Assembly (NCBI GenBank): GCA_963821345.1
Contig: CAWGDM010000001.1
Span: 620,001-684,000, forward strand
DNA: 64,000 nucleotides
Source of the DNA: WHSW01 sp963821345
GTDB taxonomy: Bacteria > Actinomycetota > Thermoleophilia > Solirubrobacterales > 70-9
Reading direction: 5' to 3'
Shown here: one piece after another, positions 35,156 to 42,896 of the stretch
How the letters are laid out: each line of letters begins with the position of its first letter
Position numbering within the stretch: position 1 is the first letter of the stretch
The notes under the pieces: generated by a model
What the model was told of the DNA's origin: nothing
Seen by the model: the letters and a program-made list of their open reading frames with translations, nothing else
Databases searched by the model: none
Translations under genes and position numbers: made by a program

Positions 35156-35987
35156 GGCGCAGGCTCCTGCGAGAGAAGACCCCGATCAGGGTCAGGACGA
35201 CGAGCGCGATCCCCAGCAGGACGACCGATACCGAGGCGGCGGTGACCTCGCGGTCGCTCTGGATCTGGCTGAAGATGAACACCGAGGCGACCTCGGTCTT
35301 GAACGGGATGTTGCCCGAGATCAGGACCAGCGAGCCGAACTCGCCGATCGAGCGGGCGAAGGCGAGCGCGATCCCCGAGAGGATCGCCGGGCGCAGGTTC
35401 GGAAGGATGATCCGGCGGAAGCTGGTCAGCGGGCCCGCGCCGAGCGAGGCCGCGGCCTCCTCCATGTCCGTGTCGAGCTCGAGCAGCACCGGCTGCACCG
35501 AGCGGATCACGAACGGCAGGGTGACGAACAGCAGCGCCATGACGACGCCGATCCGCGTGAACGCGACCCCCGAGAGGCCGAGCACGCCGTTGTCGCCGTA
35601 GAGCGCCAGCAGGGTGATCCCGGCGACGATCGTCGGCAGCGCGAACGGGAGGTCGATCAGCGAGTTGATCACCCGCTTGCCGGGGAACTCGTCGCGGACC
35701 AGGACCCAGGCGATGATCGTGCCGAAGACCGCGTTGATCGCGACGACGATCGCCGACGCGCCGAGGGTGAGCTTGAGCGCCGCGATCGCCTGCGGCGCGG
35801 TGACGTCCTCCCAGAACGACGAAAGCCCGTTCTCGAACGACTTCGAGACCACGGCCGCGAGCGGGATCAGGACGATCAGGCTCAGGTACGCGACCACCAG
35901 GCCGCGGGTCAGCCCAGGGCCGCCGAGGCCGAGCCTAAGGCTCGGCCTCGACGGTGCCTTGGCAGTTGCGACGGCCCCTTGACTCAC
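35145..35987 (-). CDS. cysT: Sulfate ABC transporter permease CysT
   Basis: A 280-residue permease with six predicted membrane helices, first TRGLVVAYLSLIVLIPLAAV. The conserved EAA loop is MEEAAASLGAGPLTSFRRII, and DLPFALPTIVAGITLL is a typical CysT segment. ATG at 35987 overlaps the sbp stop by 4 bases. Together with cysW, cysA and sbp it makes a complete sulfate/thiosulfate importer. The imported sulfate could supply PAPS for the five sulfotransferases encoded at 9539-17581. Confidence 0.94.
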   Translation of the reverse strand: MSQGAVATAKAPSRPSLRLGLGGPGLTRGLVVAYLSLIVLIPLAAVVSKSFENGLSSFWEDVTAPQAIAALKLTLGASAIVVAINAVFGTIIAWVLVRDEFPGKRVINSLIDLPFALPTIVAGITLLALYGDNGVLGLSGVAFTRIGVVMALLFVTLPFVIRSVQPVLLELDTDMEEAAASLGAGPLTSFRRIILPNLRPAILSGIALAFARSIGEFGSLVLISGNIPFKTEVASVFIFSQIQSDREVTAASVSVVLLGIALVVLTLIGVFSRRSLRHAD

Positions 35988-37081
35988 TCCGTCGCAACCC
36001 CCAGGTTCTGCTCGATCTCCGCGACCGAACCGTTCTCCGGATCGAAGAAGTCGGTCGAGACCTGCTCCCAGCCACCGAGGTCATCGATGGTGAACAGGTC
36101 AGCGGGAATCGGGAACTTGTCCTTGTTCTGGTCGAACACCGACTGGACGACCGGCCGGTAGCCGTTGTCGGCCCACAGCTGCTGCGCCTCGTCGGTGTAC
36201 TCGTAGTCGACGAACTTCTGCGCGTCGTCGCCGCCGGCCTCGGTGGCCGCGAGCGGCGTCTGGATCAGAATCGTCGAATCGGGGACGACGTAGTCGATGT
36301 CCTCGCCGGCGTTCTGAGCCGCGATCGCCTCGTTCTCATAGGCGAGCAGGACGTCGCCCTTGCCGCCGAGGAACGTGCCCAGCGAATCGCGGGCGCTCTC
36401 GTCCTGAACGGGGACGTTGGCGAGCAGGTCGGAGAGGTACTGCAGCCCCTCCTCCTCCGACGCGCCCTCGGTGATCACCTTGTTGCCGTAGGCGGCCATC
36501 AGGTTCCAGCGCGCGCCGCCCGAGGTGAACGGGTTCGGCGTCAGCACCTCGACGTCGCCGGTGGTCAGGTCGTCCCAGCTCTGGATGTTGTCCGGGTTGC
36601 CCTTGCGGACCACGAACACCACCACCGAGTCCTCGACGATGCCCTTGTACTGGCCCGAGTCCCAATCGTCGGCGACCAGGCCGGCGTCGACCAGACGGGT
36701 CATGTCGGGCTCGAGCGAGAAGTGGACGACGTCCGCGGGCTGGCCGGCCTCGACCGCGCGCGACTGGTCGCCCGACGAGCCGAACGAGTTCGAGAACTCG
36801 ACGCCCGAGCCGTCCGAGGTTGCGTTGTAGCCGGGCTCGATGTCGTTGGTGTAGGCCTCTTCGGGAGTCGAGTAGGCGACCAGGTCGATCGAGCCGCCCG
36901 AGCCCTCGGAACCGGTGGCGTCAGAGCCGCCACCGCAGGCCGCGAGTCCGCCAGCCAGCGCCGTCGAGAGCGCGAGCGCGAGCGCAAGTCGGACACCGCC
37001 GCGGGGCCGCGCGTCCGCCACACGGATACCCGTGGCGTTCGCGGCCCCGCCGCGGCGAACCTTCCTGATGAAGCGAGTCAT
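35984..37081 (-). CDS. sbp: Sulfate-binding lipoprotein
   Basis: A 365-residue periplasmic-type binding protein anchored as a lipoprotein. A long basic N-region (about 30 residues) is followed by the hydrophobic LALALALSTALAGGLAACGG, where LAAC is the lipobox and the Cys becomes lipidated. The mature part has the family blocks DLVAYSTPEEAY, DVVHFSLEPD, NPFTSGGARWNLMAAY and the YEYTDEAQQLWADNGYRPV end. It captures sulfate or thiosulfate outside the cell. ATG 37081 has AAAGGTG about 10 nt upstream. It is divergent from the second Rrf2 gene. Confidence 0.95.
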   Translation of the reverse strand: MTRFIRKVRRGGAANATGIRVADARPRGGVRLALALALSTALAGGLAACGGGSDATGSEGSGGSIDLVAYSTPEEAYTNDIEPGYNATSDGSGVEFSNSFGSSGDQSRAVEAGQPADVVHFSLEPDMTRLVDAGLVADDWDSGQYKGIVEDSVVVFVVRKGNPDNIQSWDDLTTGDVEVLTPNPFTSGGARWNLMAAYGNKVITEGASEEEGLQYLSDLLANVPVQDESARDSLGTFLGGKGDVLLAYENEAIAAQNAGEDIDYVVPDSTILIQTPLAATEAGGDDAQKFVDYEYTDEAQQLWADNGYRPVVQSVFDQNKDKFPIPADLFTIDDLGGWEQVSTDFFDPENGSVAEIEQNLGVATE

Positions 37082-37107
37082 TTGTGCTTTTCACCTTTCT
37101 TGATTGG

Positions 37108-37123
37108 GTTACTGAAGAATAAC
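37108..37123. promoter_or_regulatory. Possible Rrf2 operator between sbp and Rrf2 gene 2
   Basis: GTTACTGAAGAATAAC has GTTA and TAAC arms around an 8-nt centre. It lies in the only AT-rich stretch of the 81-base gap between the two divergent starts, where a repressor could control both. The assignment to Rrf2 is inference from position. Confidence 0.35.
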
Positions 37124-37162
37124 TGGCGCGGCAAGATAGCAGGCCTGCGCGAGAATGCGCCG

Positions 37163-37618
37163 ATGCGAGTTACCGCGAAAGCCGAATATGCGGTGCGCGC
37201 CGTGATGGAACTCGCCGCGGGCGAAGGCAAGCCCGTGAAGCGCGACACGATCGTCGCCGCGCAGGGCATCCCGGCGAAGTTCCTGGAGAACATCCTCGCC
37301 GAGCTCCGCCACGCGGGCCTGGTCGAAAGCCAGCGCGGTTCCGACGGCGGCTACTGGCTGGCGGTCGACCCGAAGGAGATCACGGTCGCCGACGTGATGA
37401 GGGCGGTCGAGGGCCCGCTCGCCAGCGTGCGCTCGAGCCGGCCGGAGACGCTCGAATACGAGGGGCTGGCCGAGCCGCTGCAGTACGTCTGGGTCGCGCT
37501 GCGCTCGACCATCCGCTCGGTACTCGACGAGGTCACGGTCGCCGACCTGACCAGCGGCAAGTTGCCCAAGCACGTGATCGCACTGACCAAGGAGCCGAAG
37601 GCGTGGGTTTCGCAATAG
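37163..37618 (+). CDS. Rrf2-family transcriptional regulator 2 (no Cys, CymR-like)
   Basis: A 151-residue winged-helix regulator: VTAKAEYAVRAVMELAAGEG, recognition region QGIPAKFLENILAELR, wing SQRGSDGGYWLAVDP and dimer helix ITVADVMRAVEGPLA. No Cys is present, so no iron-sulfur cluster. It is very similar to the paralogue at 31359. It lies between the sulfate transporter (divergent) and a persulfide dioxygenase-rhodanese gene 13 bases downstream in the same direction, which fits a sulfur-sensing role like that of CymR. The frame is open upstream over sbp, but ATG 37163 is where the family begins. Confidence 0.9.
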   Translation: MRVTAKAEYAVRAVMELAAGEGKPVKRDTIVAAQGIPAKFLENILAELRHAGLVESQRGSDGGYWLAVDPKEITVADVMRAVEGPLASVRSSRPETLEYEGLAEPLQYVWVALRSTIRSVLDEVTVADLTSGKLPKHVIALTKEPKAWVSQ

Positions 37619-37631
37619 GCAAGGAGGCCGG

Positions 37632-39014
37632 GTGCTGTTCAGACAGGTGATCCACGAGGACCTCGGCTGCGCCTCGTATCTCGTCGGTGACGTCGGCGCC
37701 GGCGTCGCGGCGGTGATCGACCCGCAATGGGACATCGAGCCCTACCTGCACCTCTCGCGCCTGCACGGGGTGCACATCGAGCACGTGCTCGAAACGCACA
37801 ACCACGCCGATCATGTCTCGGGGCACGGGCGTCTGGCGCGGGCGACCGGGGCGACGATCCACATCAACCGCCTCGCCGAGGCCGAGTACCCGCACGAGGC
37901 GTTCGACGACGGCTGGGTCCTGACCCTCGGCGAGGTCGAGGTCGAGGCGGTGCAGACCGCCGGCCATCGCCCTGAGCACACCTCCTTCCTGCTCCGGGAC
38001 CGCGGCGCGGGCGGCGCGCCGGCCGCGGTGCTGACCGGGGACTCGCTGTTCGTCGGCGACGTCGCCCGCCCCGACCTCGCGGTCGAGCCGACCGAGGGCG
38101 CGCGCGAGCTCTACGGCTCGCTGCGCGAGCGCCTGTTCACCCTGCCCGACGAGGTCGAGGTCTGGCCCGGGCACCTCGGTGGCTCGATGTGTGGCAGCTC
38201 GGGGGTCGACCATCGCACCTCGTCGACGATCGGCTTCGAGCGCGTTCACAACCACGCAGCGGGTTTCGAGAGCGCCGACGAGTTCATCGCCGACGCGGTC
38301 TCGAGTCTCGCCGAGCGGCCCCCCAACGTCGAGCGGGTCGTGGCGCTCAACCGCGGGCCCCTGGTCGAGGAGCTCGCCGGCCCGGTCGGCCTCAGCCCGC
38401 GGGCGGTCGCGCTCGCGCTCGCGAACGGTGCCGTGCTCGTCGACGCGCGCACCAACGACCAGTTCGACGAGGCCCACGTCCCCGGAGCGATCAGCGCTTC
38501 GGCCTACGACACCGGCTTCGCGACCAAGGTGGCCCAGGTGGTCGACCCAGAGGTGGAGTTGATCGTCGTCGCAGCCTCCGACGGCTACGAGCTCGAGGCA
38601 GCGAGCCTGCTGGCCTCGGTCGGGCTGCGTGTGCGTGGCTACCTGGCCGGCGGCATGACCGCCTGGCGATCCGAGGATCGCGAGGTGAGCCGCCTGGAGA
38701 TGCTCGACCCGGATGGCCTCGCGGAGCGCCTCGAGGGCGACCGCCCGCCGATCGTCCTCGACGTCCGCGACCCGGGCGAGTACCAGGCCTGCCACATCCC
38801 CGAATCGCTCAACATCCCCTACGCGAAGCTCCCCGAGCGGCTCGGCGAGCTCCCGGCCGGTCGGCCGGTCGCGGTCGTCTGCAGCGGCGGCAAGCGCAGT
38901 GGGCTGGGCGCGTCGATTTTGCAGCGGGCCGGGCTCGGCGAGGTGATCCACGTCGGCCACGGCGGCGTCGCCAGCTGGGCGCGTGGCGGGCGGCCCGTCG
39001 AAGCCTCCGGCTGA
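37632..39014 (+). CDS. Persulfide dioxygenase-like metallo-beta-lactamase fused to two rhodanese domains
   Basis: A 460-residue three-domain protein. The N-terminal ETHE1-like domain has THNHADH at residues 55-61 and AGHRPEHT, the metal ligands for an iron-dependent persulfide dioxygenase that oxidises glutathione-type persulfide to sulfite. The first rhodanese domain (about 265-355) lacks the Cys (VVAASDGYE). The second (about 365-460) has CSGGKRS with the active Cys at 417. GTG start with AAGGAGG at 4 nt. Probably co-transcribed with the Rrf2 gene. It would detoxify sulfide or persulfide. Fusion of these domains is known in bacteria; the exact thiol carrier is unknown. Confidence 0.9.
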   Translation: MLFRQVIHEDLGCASYLVGDVGAGVAAVIDPQWDIEPYLHLSRLHGVHIEHVLETHNHADHVSGHGRLARATGATIHINRLAEAEYPHEAFDDGWVLTLGEVEVEAVQTAGHRPEHTSFLLRDRGAGGAPAAVLTGDSLFVGDVARPDLAVEPTEGARELYGSLRERLFTLPDEVEVWPGHLGGSMCGSSGVDHRTSSTIGFERVHNHAAGFESADEFIADAVSSLAERPPNVERVVALNRGPLVEELAGPVGLSPRAVALALANGAVLVDARTNDQFDEAHVPGAISASAYDTGFATKVAQVVDPEVELIVVAASDGYELEAASLLASVGLRVRGYLAGGMTAWRSEDREVSRLEMLDPDGLAERLEGDRPPIVLDVRDPGEYQACHIPESLNIPYAKLPERLGELPAGRPVAVVCSGGKRSGLGASILQRAGLGEVIHVGHGGVASWARGGRPVEASG

Positions 39015-39029
39015 CGCGGGCCGGGAGCC

Positions 39030-39821
39030 TCAGCCGAGCTCGGGCAGCCCGTCGTCAGTGGTCGACGCCTCGGCGTGCAGACGGCGCGGGATCCTCCCGG
39101 CGCGGCGCGCCTCGTAGCCCGCCTCGACCGCCTTGCGCATCGCCGCCGCCATCCGCGCCGGGTCGGCGGCGCGCGAGACAGAGCTCGCCAGCAGCACGCC
39201 GTCGCAGCCCAGCTCCATCGCCAGGGCTGCGTCCGAGGCGGTCCCGATCCCGGCGTCACAGATCACCGGCACCGACGCGGCCTCGACGATGATCCGCAGG
39301 TTGTAGGGGTTGCGGATCCCGGCGCCGGAGCCGATCGGCGAGCCGAGCGGCATCACCGCCGCGCAGCCGGCCTGCTCCAGGCGCCGCGCCAGGATCGGGT
39401 CGTCGTTGGTGTAGGGCAGGACCGTGAAGCCGTCGGCGACCAGGGTCTCGGCCGCGACAAGCAGCTCCGGCGCGTCGGGCAGCAGCGTTCGGTCGTCGCC
39501 GATCACCTCGAGCTTCACCCAGTCGGTCTCGAACGCCTCGCGCGCCAGCTGCGCGGTACGGACCGCGTCGCGGGCCGTGTAGCAACCCGCGGTGTTGGGC
39601 AGGCAGAAGAGGTCGAGCCGCTCGATCAGCTCGACCAGAGACCCGTGGGCCGACGGATCGACCCGGCGCAGCGCGACGGTGACGATCTCCGTGCCCGAGG
39701 CGGCCAAGGCCGCCTCCATCTGCTCGAGCGAGCGGAAGCCGCCGGTGCCGACGATCAGCCGCGAGCGCCACTCGCGCCCACCGAGGGTCCAGAGCTGGGC
39801 GGCGGTCTCGGTCTCACCCAC
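39030..39821 (-). CDS. thiG: Thiazole synthase
   Basis: ThiG forms the thiazole phosphate of thiamine from deoxyxylulose phosphate, dehydroglycine and the ThiS thiocarboxylate. It has 263 residues with the TIM-barrel blocks RLIVGTGGFRSLEQM, the Schiff-base Lys region WVKLEVIGDDRTLLPD, PLGSPIGSGAGIRNP and PVICDAGIGTASDAA. GTG at 39821 overlaps the thiS end by 8 bases and is preferred over the upstream ATG at 39857, which lies inside thiS. Last gene of the thiO-thiS-thiG operon controlled by the TPP riboswitch. Confidence 0.96.
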   Translation of the reverse strand: MGETETAAQLWTLGGREWRSRLIVGTGGFRSLEQMEAALAASGTEIVTVALRRVDPSAHGSLVELIERLDLFCLPNTAGCYTARDAVRTAQLAREAFETDWVKLEVIGDDRTLLPDAPELLVAAETLVADGFTVLPYTNDDPILARRLEQAGCAAVMPLGSPIGSGAGIRNPYNLRIIVEAASVPVICDAGIGTASDAALAMELGCDGVLLASSVSRAADPARMAAAMRKAVEAGYEARRAGRIPRRLHAEASTTDDGLPELG

Positions 39822-40020
39822 CCTGGATCGCCCCCAGGACCTCGACGCTCTGGCCATCGAGCAGCTTCACCGCATCCCATTGGCTGCGGGGCACGACCTC
39901 GCCATCCACGGCCACCGCAACCCCGCGGGGCTCACCGCCGGCGCCCGCCCGCTCGACGATCGCGGCGACCGTGGTCGCGGGCTCGAGCTCGAGCCGCTCG
40001 CCGTTGAGCTCGATTGTCAT
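39814..40020 (-). CDS. thiS: Sulfur carrier protein ThiS
   Basis: A 68-residue ubiquitin-like protein. It ends in Gly-Gly (GAIQGG), the residues that are adenylated and converted to a thiocarboxylate. The fold is suggested by TIELNGERLELEP at the start and GVAVAVDGEVVPRSQWD in the middle. ATG at 40020 overlaps the thiO stop (ATGA) and its end overlaps thiG by 8 bases. It gives sulfur to ThiG. The ThiF-type activating enzyme is not encoded nearby. Confidence 0.93.
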   Translation of the reverse strand: MTIELNGERLELEPATTVAAIVERAGAGGEPRGVAVAVDGEVVPRSQWDAVKLLDGQSVEVLGAIQGG

Positions 40021-41114
40021 CCGACCGCCACCCCGGTGAGCTGAGCCGTGACCCTCTCGGCCGTCAGCGGCGCCAGCAGGATCCCGTTGCGGAAGTGTCC
40101 GGTGGCCAGCACCAGGCCCTCGATCGCCCCGGCGCCGATCAATGGCAGATTGTCCGGCGTCGCCGGGCGCAGGCCGGCGACCGCCTCGACCAGCTCCAGC
40201 TCGGCGATCTCCGGCAGGGCCCGGTAGCCCTCGCGCAGCAGCTCGTGGACGGCGCCGGCGGTCACCCTCAGGTCGAAGCCCCGCTCCTCGACGGTCGCGC
40301 CGAGGACCAGCCGGCCGTCGCCTCGCGGCACGGCGTAGAAGCGCTCCCCGGCGACGATCCGCGAGCAGACCGGGCGCGATCGCGGCCCCGCGAGGGTGAG
40401 GATCTGACCCTTCACCGGGCGCACCGGCGGGCGAGCCGGTGCGGGCAGCCACTCCGCCGCCGACCACGAGCCGGCGGCGAGCACGACCGCGTCGGCGCGG
40501 CGTTCGGCGCCGTCGGCCGTCCGCACGCCGGCCAGCCGCTCGCCCTCGAACACGCCCTCGGTCACCTCCGCGATCTCGATCGAGCCGCCGGCTCGCTCGA
40601 GCGCCGTCTGCAGCGCGGCGAGCAGCGCGCCCGGATCGACCGCCGCCTCATGGGGCGCGTGGACGCCGCCGTGCCCTGCCGGGCCGAGCCCGGGCTCGAG
40701 CTCGCGGCAGGCGGCGGGCGAAAGCCATTCGGCCGCCAGCCCATGCTCGATCATCAGCCCGAAGCGGCGGCGCAGCTCGTCGGCCTCGTCGCGATCGAGG
40801 GCGACGTGCAGGGCGCCGAGGTCGAGGAAGCCGACGTCTGCTCCGGCGGCCTCCGTGAGCTCGGCGGCGAACGTGGGCCAGGCGCGGTGCGAAGCGAGCG
40901 CGAGCTCGAGCAGCCTGTCCTCGCCGAAGCTGACCTCGCTGACCGGAGCCAGCATCCCGGCCGCCACCTTCGAGGCGCCGGCGCCCGGCCGGTCGCGCTC
41001 GAGCACCACCACCTCGAGACCGCGCGCCGCAGCCTGCCAGGCGCAGCTGAGCCCGATAACGCCGGCGCCGACCACGATCACGTCGGCGGCTCGATCTGTC
41101 TCTGTAGTTGCCAC
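40017..41114 (-). CDS. thiO: Glycine oxidase ThiO
   Basis: ThiO oxidises glycine to dehydroglycine for the thiazole ring, the aerobic alternative to ThiH. It has 365 residues. The FAD dinucleotide-binding motif is VIVVGAGVIGLSCAW at the N-terminus, followed by VVLERDRPGAGAS and MLAP; RPATPDNLPLIG and GLVLATGHFRNGILLAP are the C-terminal FAD and substrate blocks. GTG at 41114 has AAGGAG 9 nt upstream on the minus strand and lies just behind the riboswitch. The open frame continues upstream through the riboswitch but is not coding. Confidence 0.93.
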   Translation of the reverse strand: MATTETDRAADVIVVGAGVIGLSCAWQAAARGLEVVVLERDRPGAGASKVAAGMLAPVSEVSFGEDRLLELALASHRAWPTFAAELTEAAGADVGFLDLGALHVALDRDEADELRRRFGLMIEHGLAAEWLSPAACRELEPGLGPAGHGGVHAPHEAAVDPGALLAALQTALERAGGSIEIAEVTEGVFEGERLAGVRTADGAERRADAVVLAAGSWSAAEWLPAPARPPVRPVKGQILTLAGPRSRPVCSRIVAGERFYAVPRGDGRLVLGATVEERGFDLRVTAGAVHELLREGYRALPEIAELELVEAVAGLRPATPDNLPLIGAGAIEGLVLATGHFRNGILLAPLTAERVTAQLTGVAVG

Positions 41115-41147
41115 GGGCGCTGCTCCTTGTCCCGGGCGGACGGACCT

Positions 41148-41236
41148 CCTCCCTGCGCCGGCATTACCCGGATCAGGTTCAGACGGTCGGCGGCCCGTCG
41201 CCGCCCTCTCAGCCCTTTTGGTCAGGGCTCCCGTTG
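41148..41236 (-). ncRNA. TPP riboswitch (THI element) upstream of thiO
   Basis: On the minus strand the segment shows the conserved parts of the TPP aptamer in order: a GGGAGCCC start stem, GGGCTGAGAGGG (the pyrimidine sensor helix with CTGAGA), a GC-rich variable P3 stem, and CTGAACCTGATCCGGGTAAT with GCCGG and closing CAGGGAGG (the pyrophosphate side). It ends about 35 nt before the thiO GTG, so it probably controls ribosome access: the AAGGAG of thiO lies just downstream. It does not point toward the thiE fusion on the plus strand. Confidence 0.95.
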
Positions 41237-41243
41237 CGTTCAA

Positions 41244-41249
41244 GATACT
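41244..41249 (+). promoter_or_regulatory. Candidate -10 box (GATACT) for the SnoaL-ThiE gene
   Basis: GATACT ends 8 nt before the GTG at 41258. It lies just outside the start stem of the divergent TPP riboswitch. Confidence 0.35.
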
Positions 41250-41257
41250 CCCCGGGA

Positions 41258-42289
41258 GTGGAGCCGACCAAACAGCGAGCGATCGAGCGGTTCGTGAAGG
41301 CGTTCGGCGCGGGCGAGATCGACGCGGCGATGGCGCTGGCGACCGACGACGTCGTCCTCGACCGCAGCGGATCGAAGGGCACCGTTCGCGGCGTGGCCAG
41401 GGGTCAGGCCGAGGTCCGCGAGGCCTATCGGGACTTTCGCGACCCGATCGAGGGAATGGGCTGGGAGCTGGAGCGATCACGTCAGGTCGGCTCCGATCTT
41501 GTTGCGCTTGGAACCCAGGTCACGATTCGAGGCCGCTCGAGCGGGATCAACGTCGTCGCCCACGGCGGCTGGCTGATCCGCTTCGACGGCGACCTGCTCG
41601 CCGAGGGCGTGCTTCACCAGACCTACGAGGAGGCGCTGCTCGAGGCGCGGCGGCGGGCGCTGGCCGCGGCCCGCCTGTACTTCGTCTGCGAGGCGCAGCC
41701 GGACGGCGCCGACCCCGGCCGACTGCTGGAGGCGGCGATCGCCGGCGGCGCCGACATAATCCAGTTGCGCGAGAAGGCACCGCGCTGCGCCGAGGAGCTG
41801 GTCGCCTTCGCGGAGCCGTTCGCCCGGGCCGCCCGCGACCACGGGGCGCTGTTCTTCCTCAACGACGAGCCGGGGCTGGTCGAGGCCTGCGACGCCGACG
41901 GTGTCCACGTCGGCCAGGACGACGAGCCGGTCGCCGCCGCCCGCGTCGCGGCAGGGCCGTCGGCGCTGGTCGGCCTCTCGACCCACTCGCCGGAGCAGTT
42001 CGACGCCGCGCTCGCCGCCGACGGCGACGCTCGCCCCGACCAGATCAGTGCCGGGCCGATCTGGGAGACGCCGACCAAGGCCGGCCGGCCGGCCGCCGGT
42101 CTGCAGCTGATCGAGCACGCGGCGGCGGCCGGACCGGCGGTCCCGTGGTTTGCGATCGGCGGCATCGACGCCGGCAACGTCGCCGAGGTGGTCTCGGCCG
42201 GCGCCCGGCGGATCGTCGTCGTCCGGGCGATCCGCGACGCGGCCGACCCCGAGGCCGCGGCCCGCGAGTTGCGCGCGGCCCTGATCTAG
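41258..42289 (+). CDS. thiE: Fusion of SnoaL/NTF2-like domain and thiamine-phosphate synthase
   Basis: A 343-residue protein in one uninterrupted frame. Residues about 1-122 are NTF2-like (RAIERFVKAFGAGEIDAAMA at the start, DLLAEGVLHQTYEEAL at the end). Residues about 130-343 are ThiE: ARLYFVCEAQPDG, the pyrimidine-site GADIIQLREKAP, DADGVHVGQDD, GLSTHSPEQ, SAGPIWETPTK and WFAIGGIDAGNVAEV. ThiE joins HMP-PP and thiazole phosphate. ThiE is normally about 215 residues and stands alone, so the extra domain is unusual. GTG 41258 has a GATACT box. The gene is divergent from the riboswitch and thiOSG. Whether the chain is cut or the fusion arose from a lost stop cannot be told. Confidence 0.85.
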   Translation: MEPTKQRAIERFVKAFGAGEIDAAMALATDDVVLDRSGSKGTVRGVARGQAEVREAYRDFRDPIEGMGWELERSRQVGSDLVALGTQVTIRGRSSGINVVAHGGWLIRFDGDLLAEGVLHQTYEEALLEARRRALAAARLYFVCEAQPDGADPGRLLEAAIAGGADIIQLREKAPRCAEELVAFAEPFARAARDHGALFFLNDEPGLVEACDADGVHVGQDDEPVAAARVAAGPSALVGLSTHSPEQFDAALAADGDARPDQISAGPIWETPTKAGRPAAGLQLIEHAAAAGPAVPWFAIGGIDAGNVAEVVSAGARRIVVVRAIRDAADPEAAARELRAALI

Positions 42290-42292
42290 CCT
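42287..42292 (+). promoter_or_regulatory. Candidate -10 box (TAGCCT), leaderless membrane protein gene
   Basis: TAGCCT overlaps the thiE stop codon; 6 nt later is the ATG at 42299. No ribosome site. Confidence 0.5.
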
Positions 42293-42298
42293 GACGGC

Positions 42299-42868
42299 AT
42301 GGCGAGCCGGGAACGCAAGCGCGCCGAGCGGCAAAAGCGCAAGGAGCGCTCGACCGAGCGGCGCGCCGAACTGGCCGCCAAGCGCGAGTCGATGGCCGCC
42401 CGCACCGAGGCCAAGAACGAGGTAGCGCGAAGCGAGCTCGAGCCGCTCGCCGAGGGCGAGCGGCCGACCGTGGTCACGATCGCCGCCGTGATCTCGGCCC
42501 TGATCGCGATCTCGAGCGTGGTCGGCTGGCTCGCCGGGGTTGAGGTGACCCGGATCGGCTCGGACGGGATCGAGCAGGGGGAGCACACGGCGCCGGTGAT
42601 CTCGGTGATCGCCGTGGTCGGGCTGATGGGGACGATGGCCTACGGCATGTGGAAGGCGCGCTACTGGGCGGTGCTCGGCTTCCAGGCGCTGTTGGTGATC
42701 GTCCTGATCGCCGCCTCGCTCGGCCTGGTCCAGGCGACCTCCTGGCTGCAGGCGCTCGGCACGACCCTGCTGATCGTCGGGGCGGGGACGCTCTTCTACT
42801 TCATGATCAAGGCGATGGCCCGGATCCAGATGCCCCAGCGTCCCGGCGCCGAGCCCCCCGGCGGCTGA
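42299..42868 (+). CDS. Membrane protein with basic coiled-coil N-terminus
   Basis: A 189-residue protein I cannot assign to a family. The first 50 residues are strongly charged and helical (REREKR-like ERKRAERQKRKERSTERR), likely a cytoplasmic coiled coil. Then four hydrophobic segments follow at about 58-80, 98-118, 122-146 and 149-172, e.g. VVTIAAVISALIAISSVVGW and LLIVGAGTLFYFMIKAM. The end is Pro/Gly-rich. It stands between thiE and lpd with its own TAGCCT box. No role in either pathway is implied. Confidence 0.7.
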   Translation: MASRERKRAERQKRKERSTERRAELAAKRESMAARTEAKNEVARSELEPLAEGERPTVVTIAAVISALIAISSVVGWLAGVEVTRIGSDGIEQGEHTAPVISVIAVVGLMGTMAYGMWKARYWAVLGFQALLVIVLIAASLGLVQATSWLQALGTTLLIVGAGTLFYFMIKAMARIQMPQRPGAEPPGG

Positions 42869-42883
42869 CCGCTGTCCGTCTTA

Positions 42884-42889
42884 TAGAGT
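42884..42889 (+). promoter_or_regulatory. Candidate -10 box (TAGAGT within TTATAGAGT), leaderless lpd
   Basis: TAGAGT, then 7 nt, then ATG at 42897. A clear break in the GC-rich sequence and no ribosome site. Confidence 0.55.
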
Positions 42890-42896
42890 CGAACGC

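Noticed and set aside
41120..41480. N-terminal extension of thiO through the riboswitch
   Set aside because: The segment is a recognisable TPP aptamer, thiO homology starts after GTG 41114, and that GTG has its own ribosome site.
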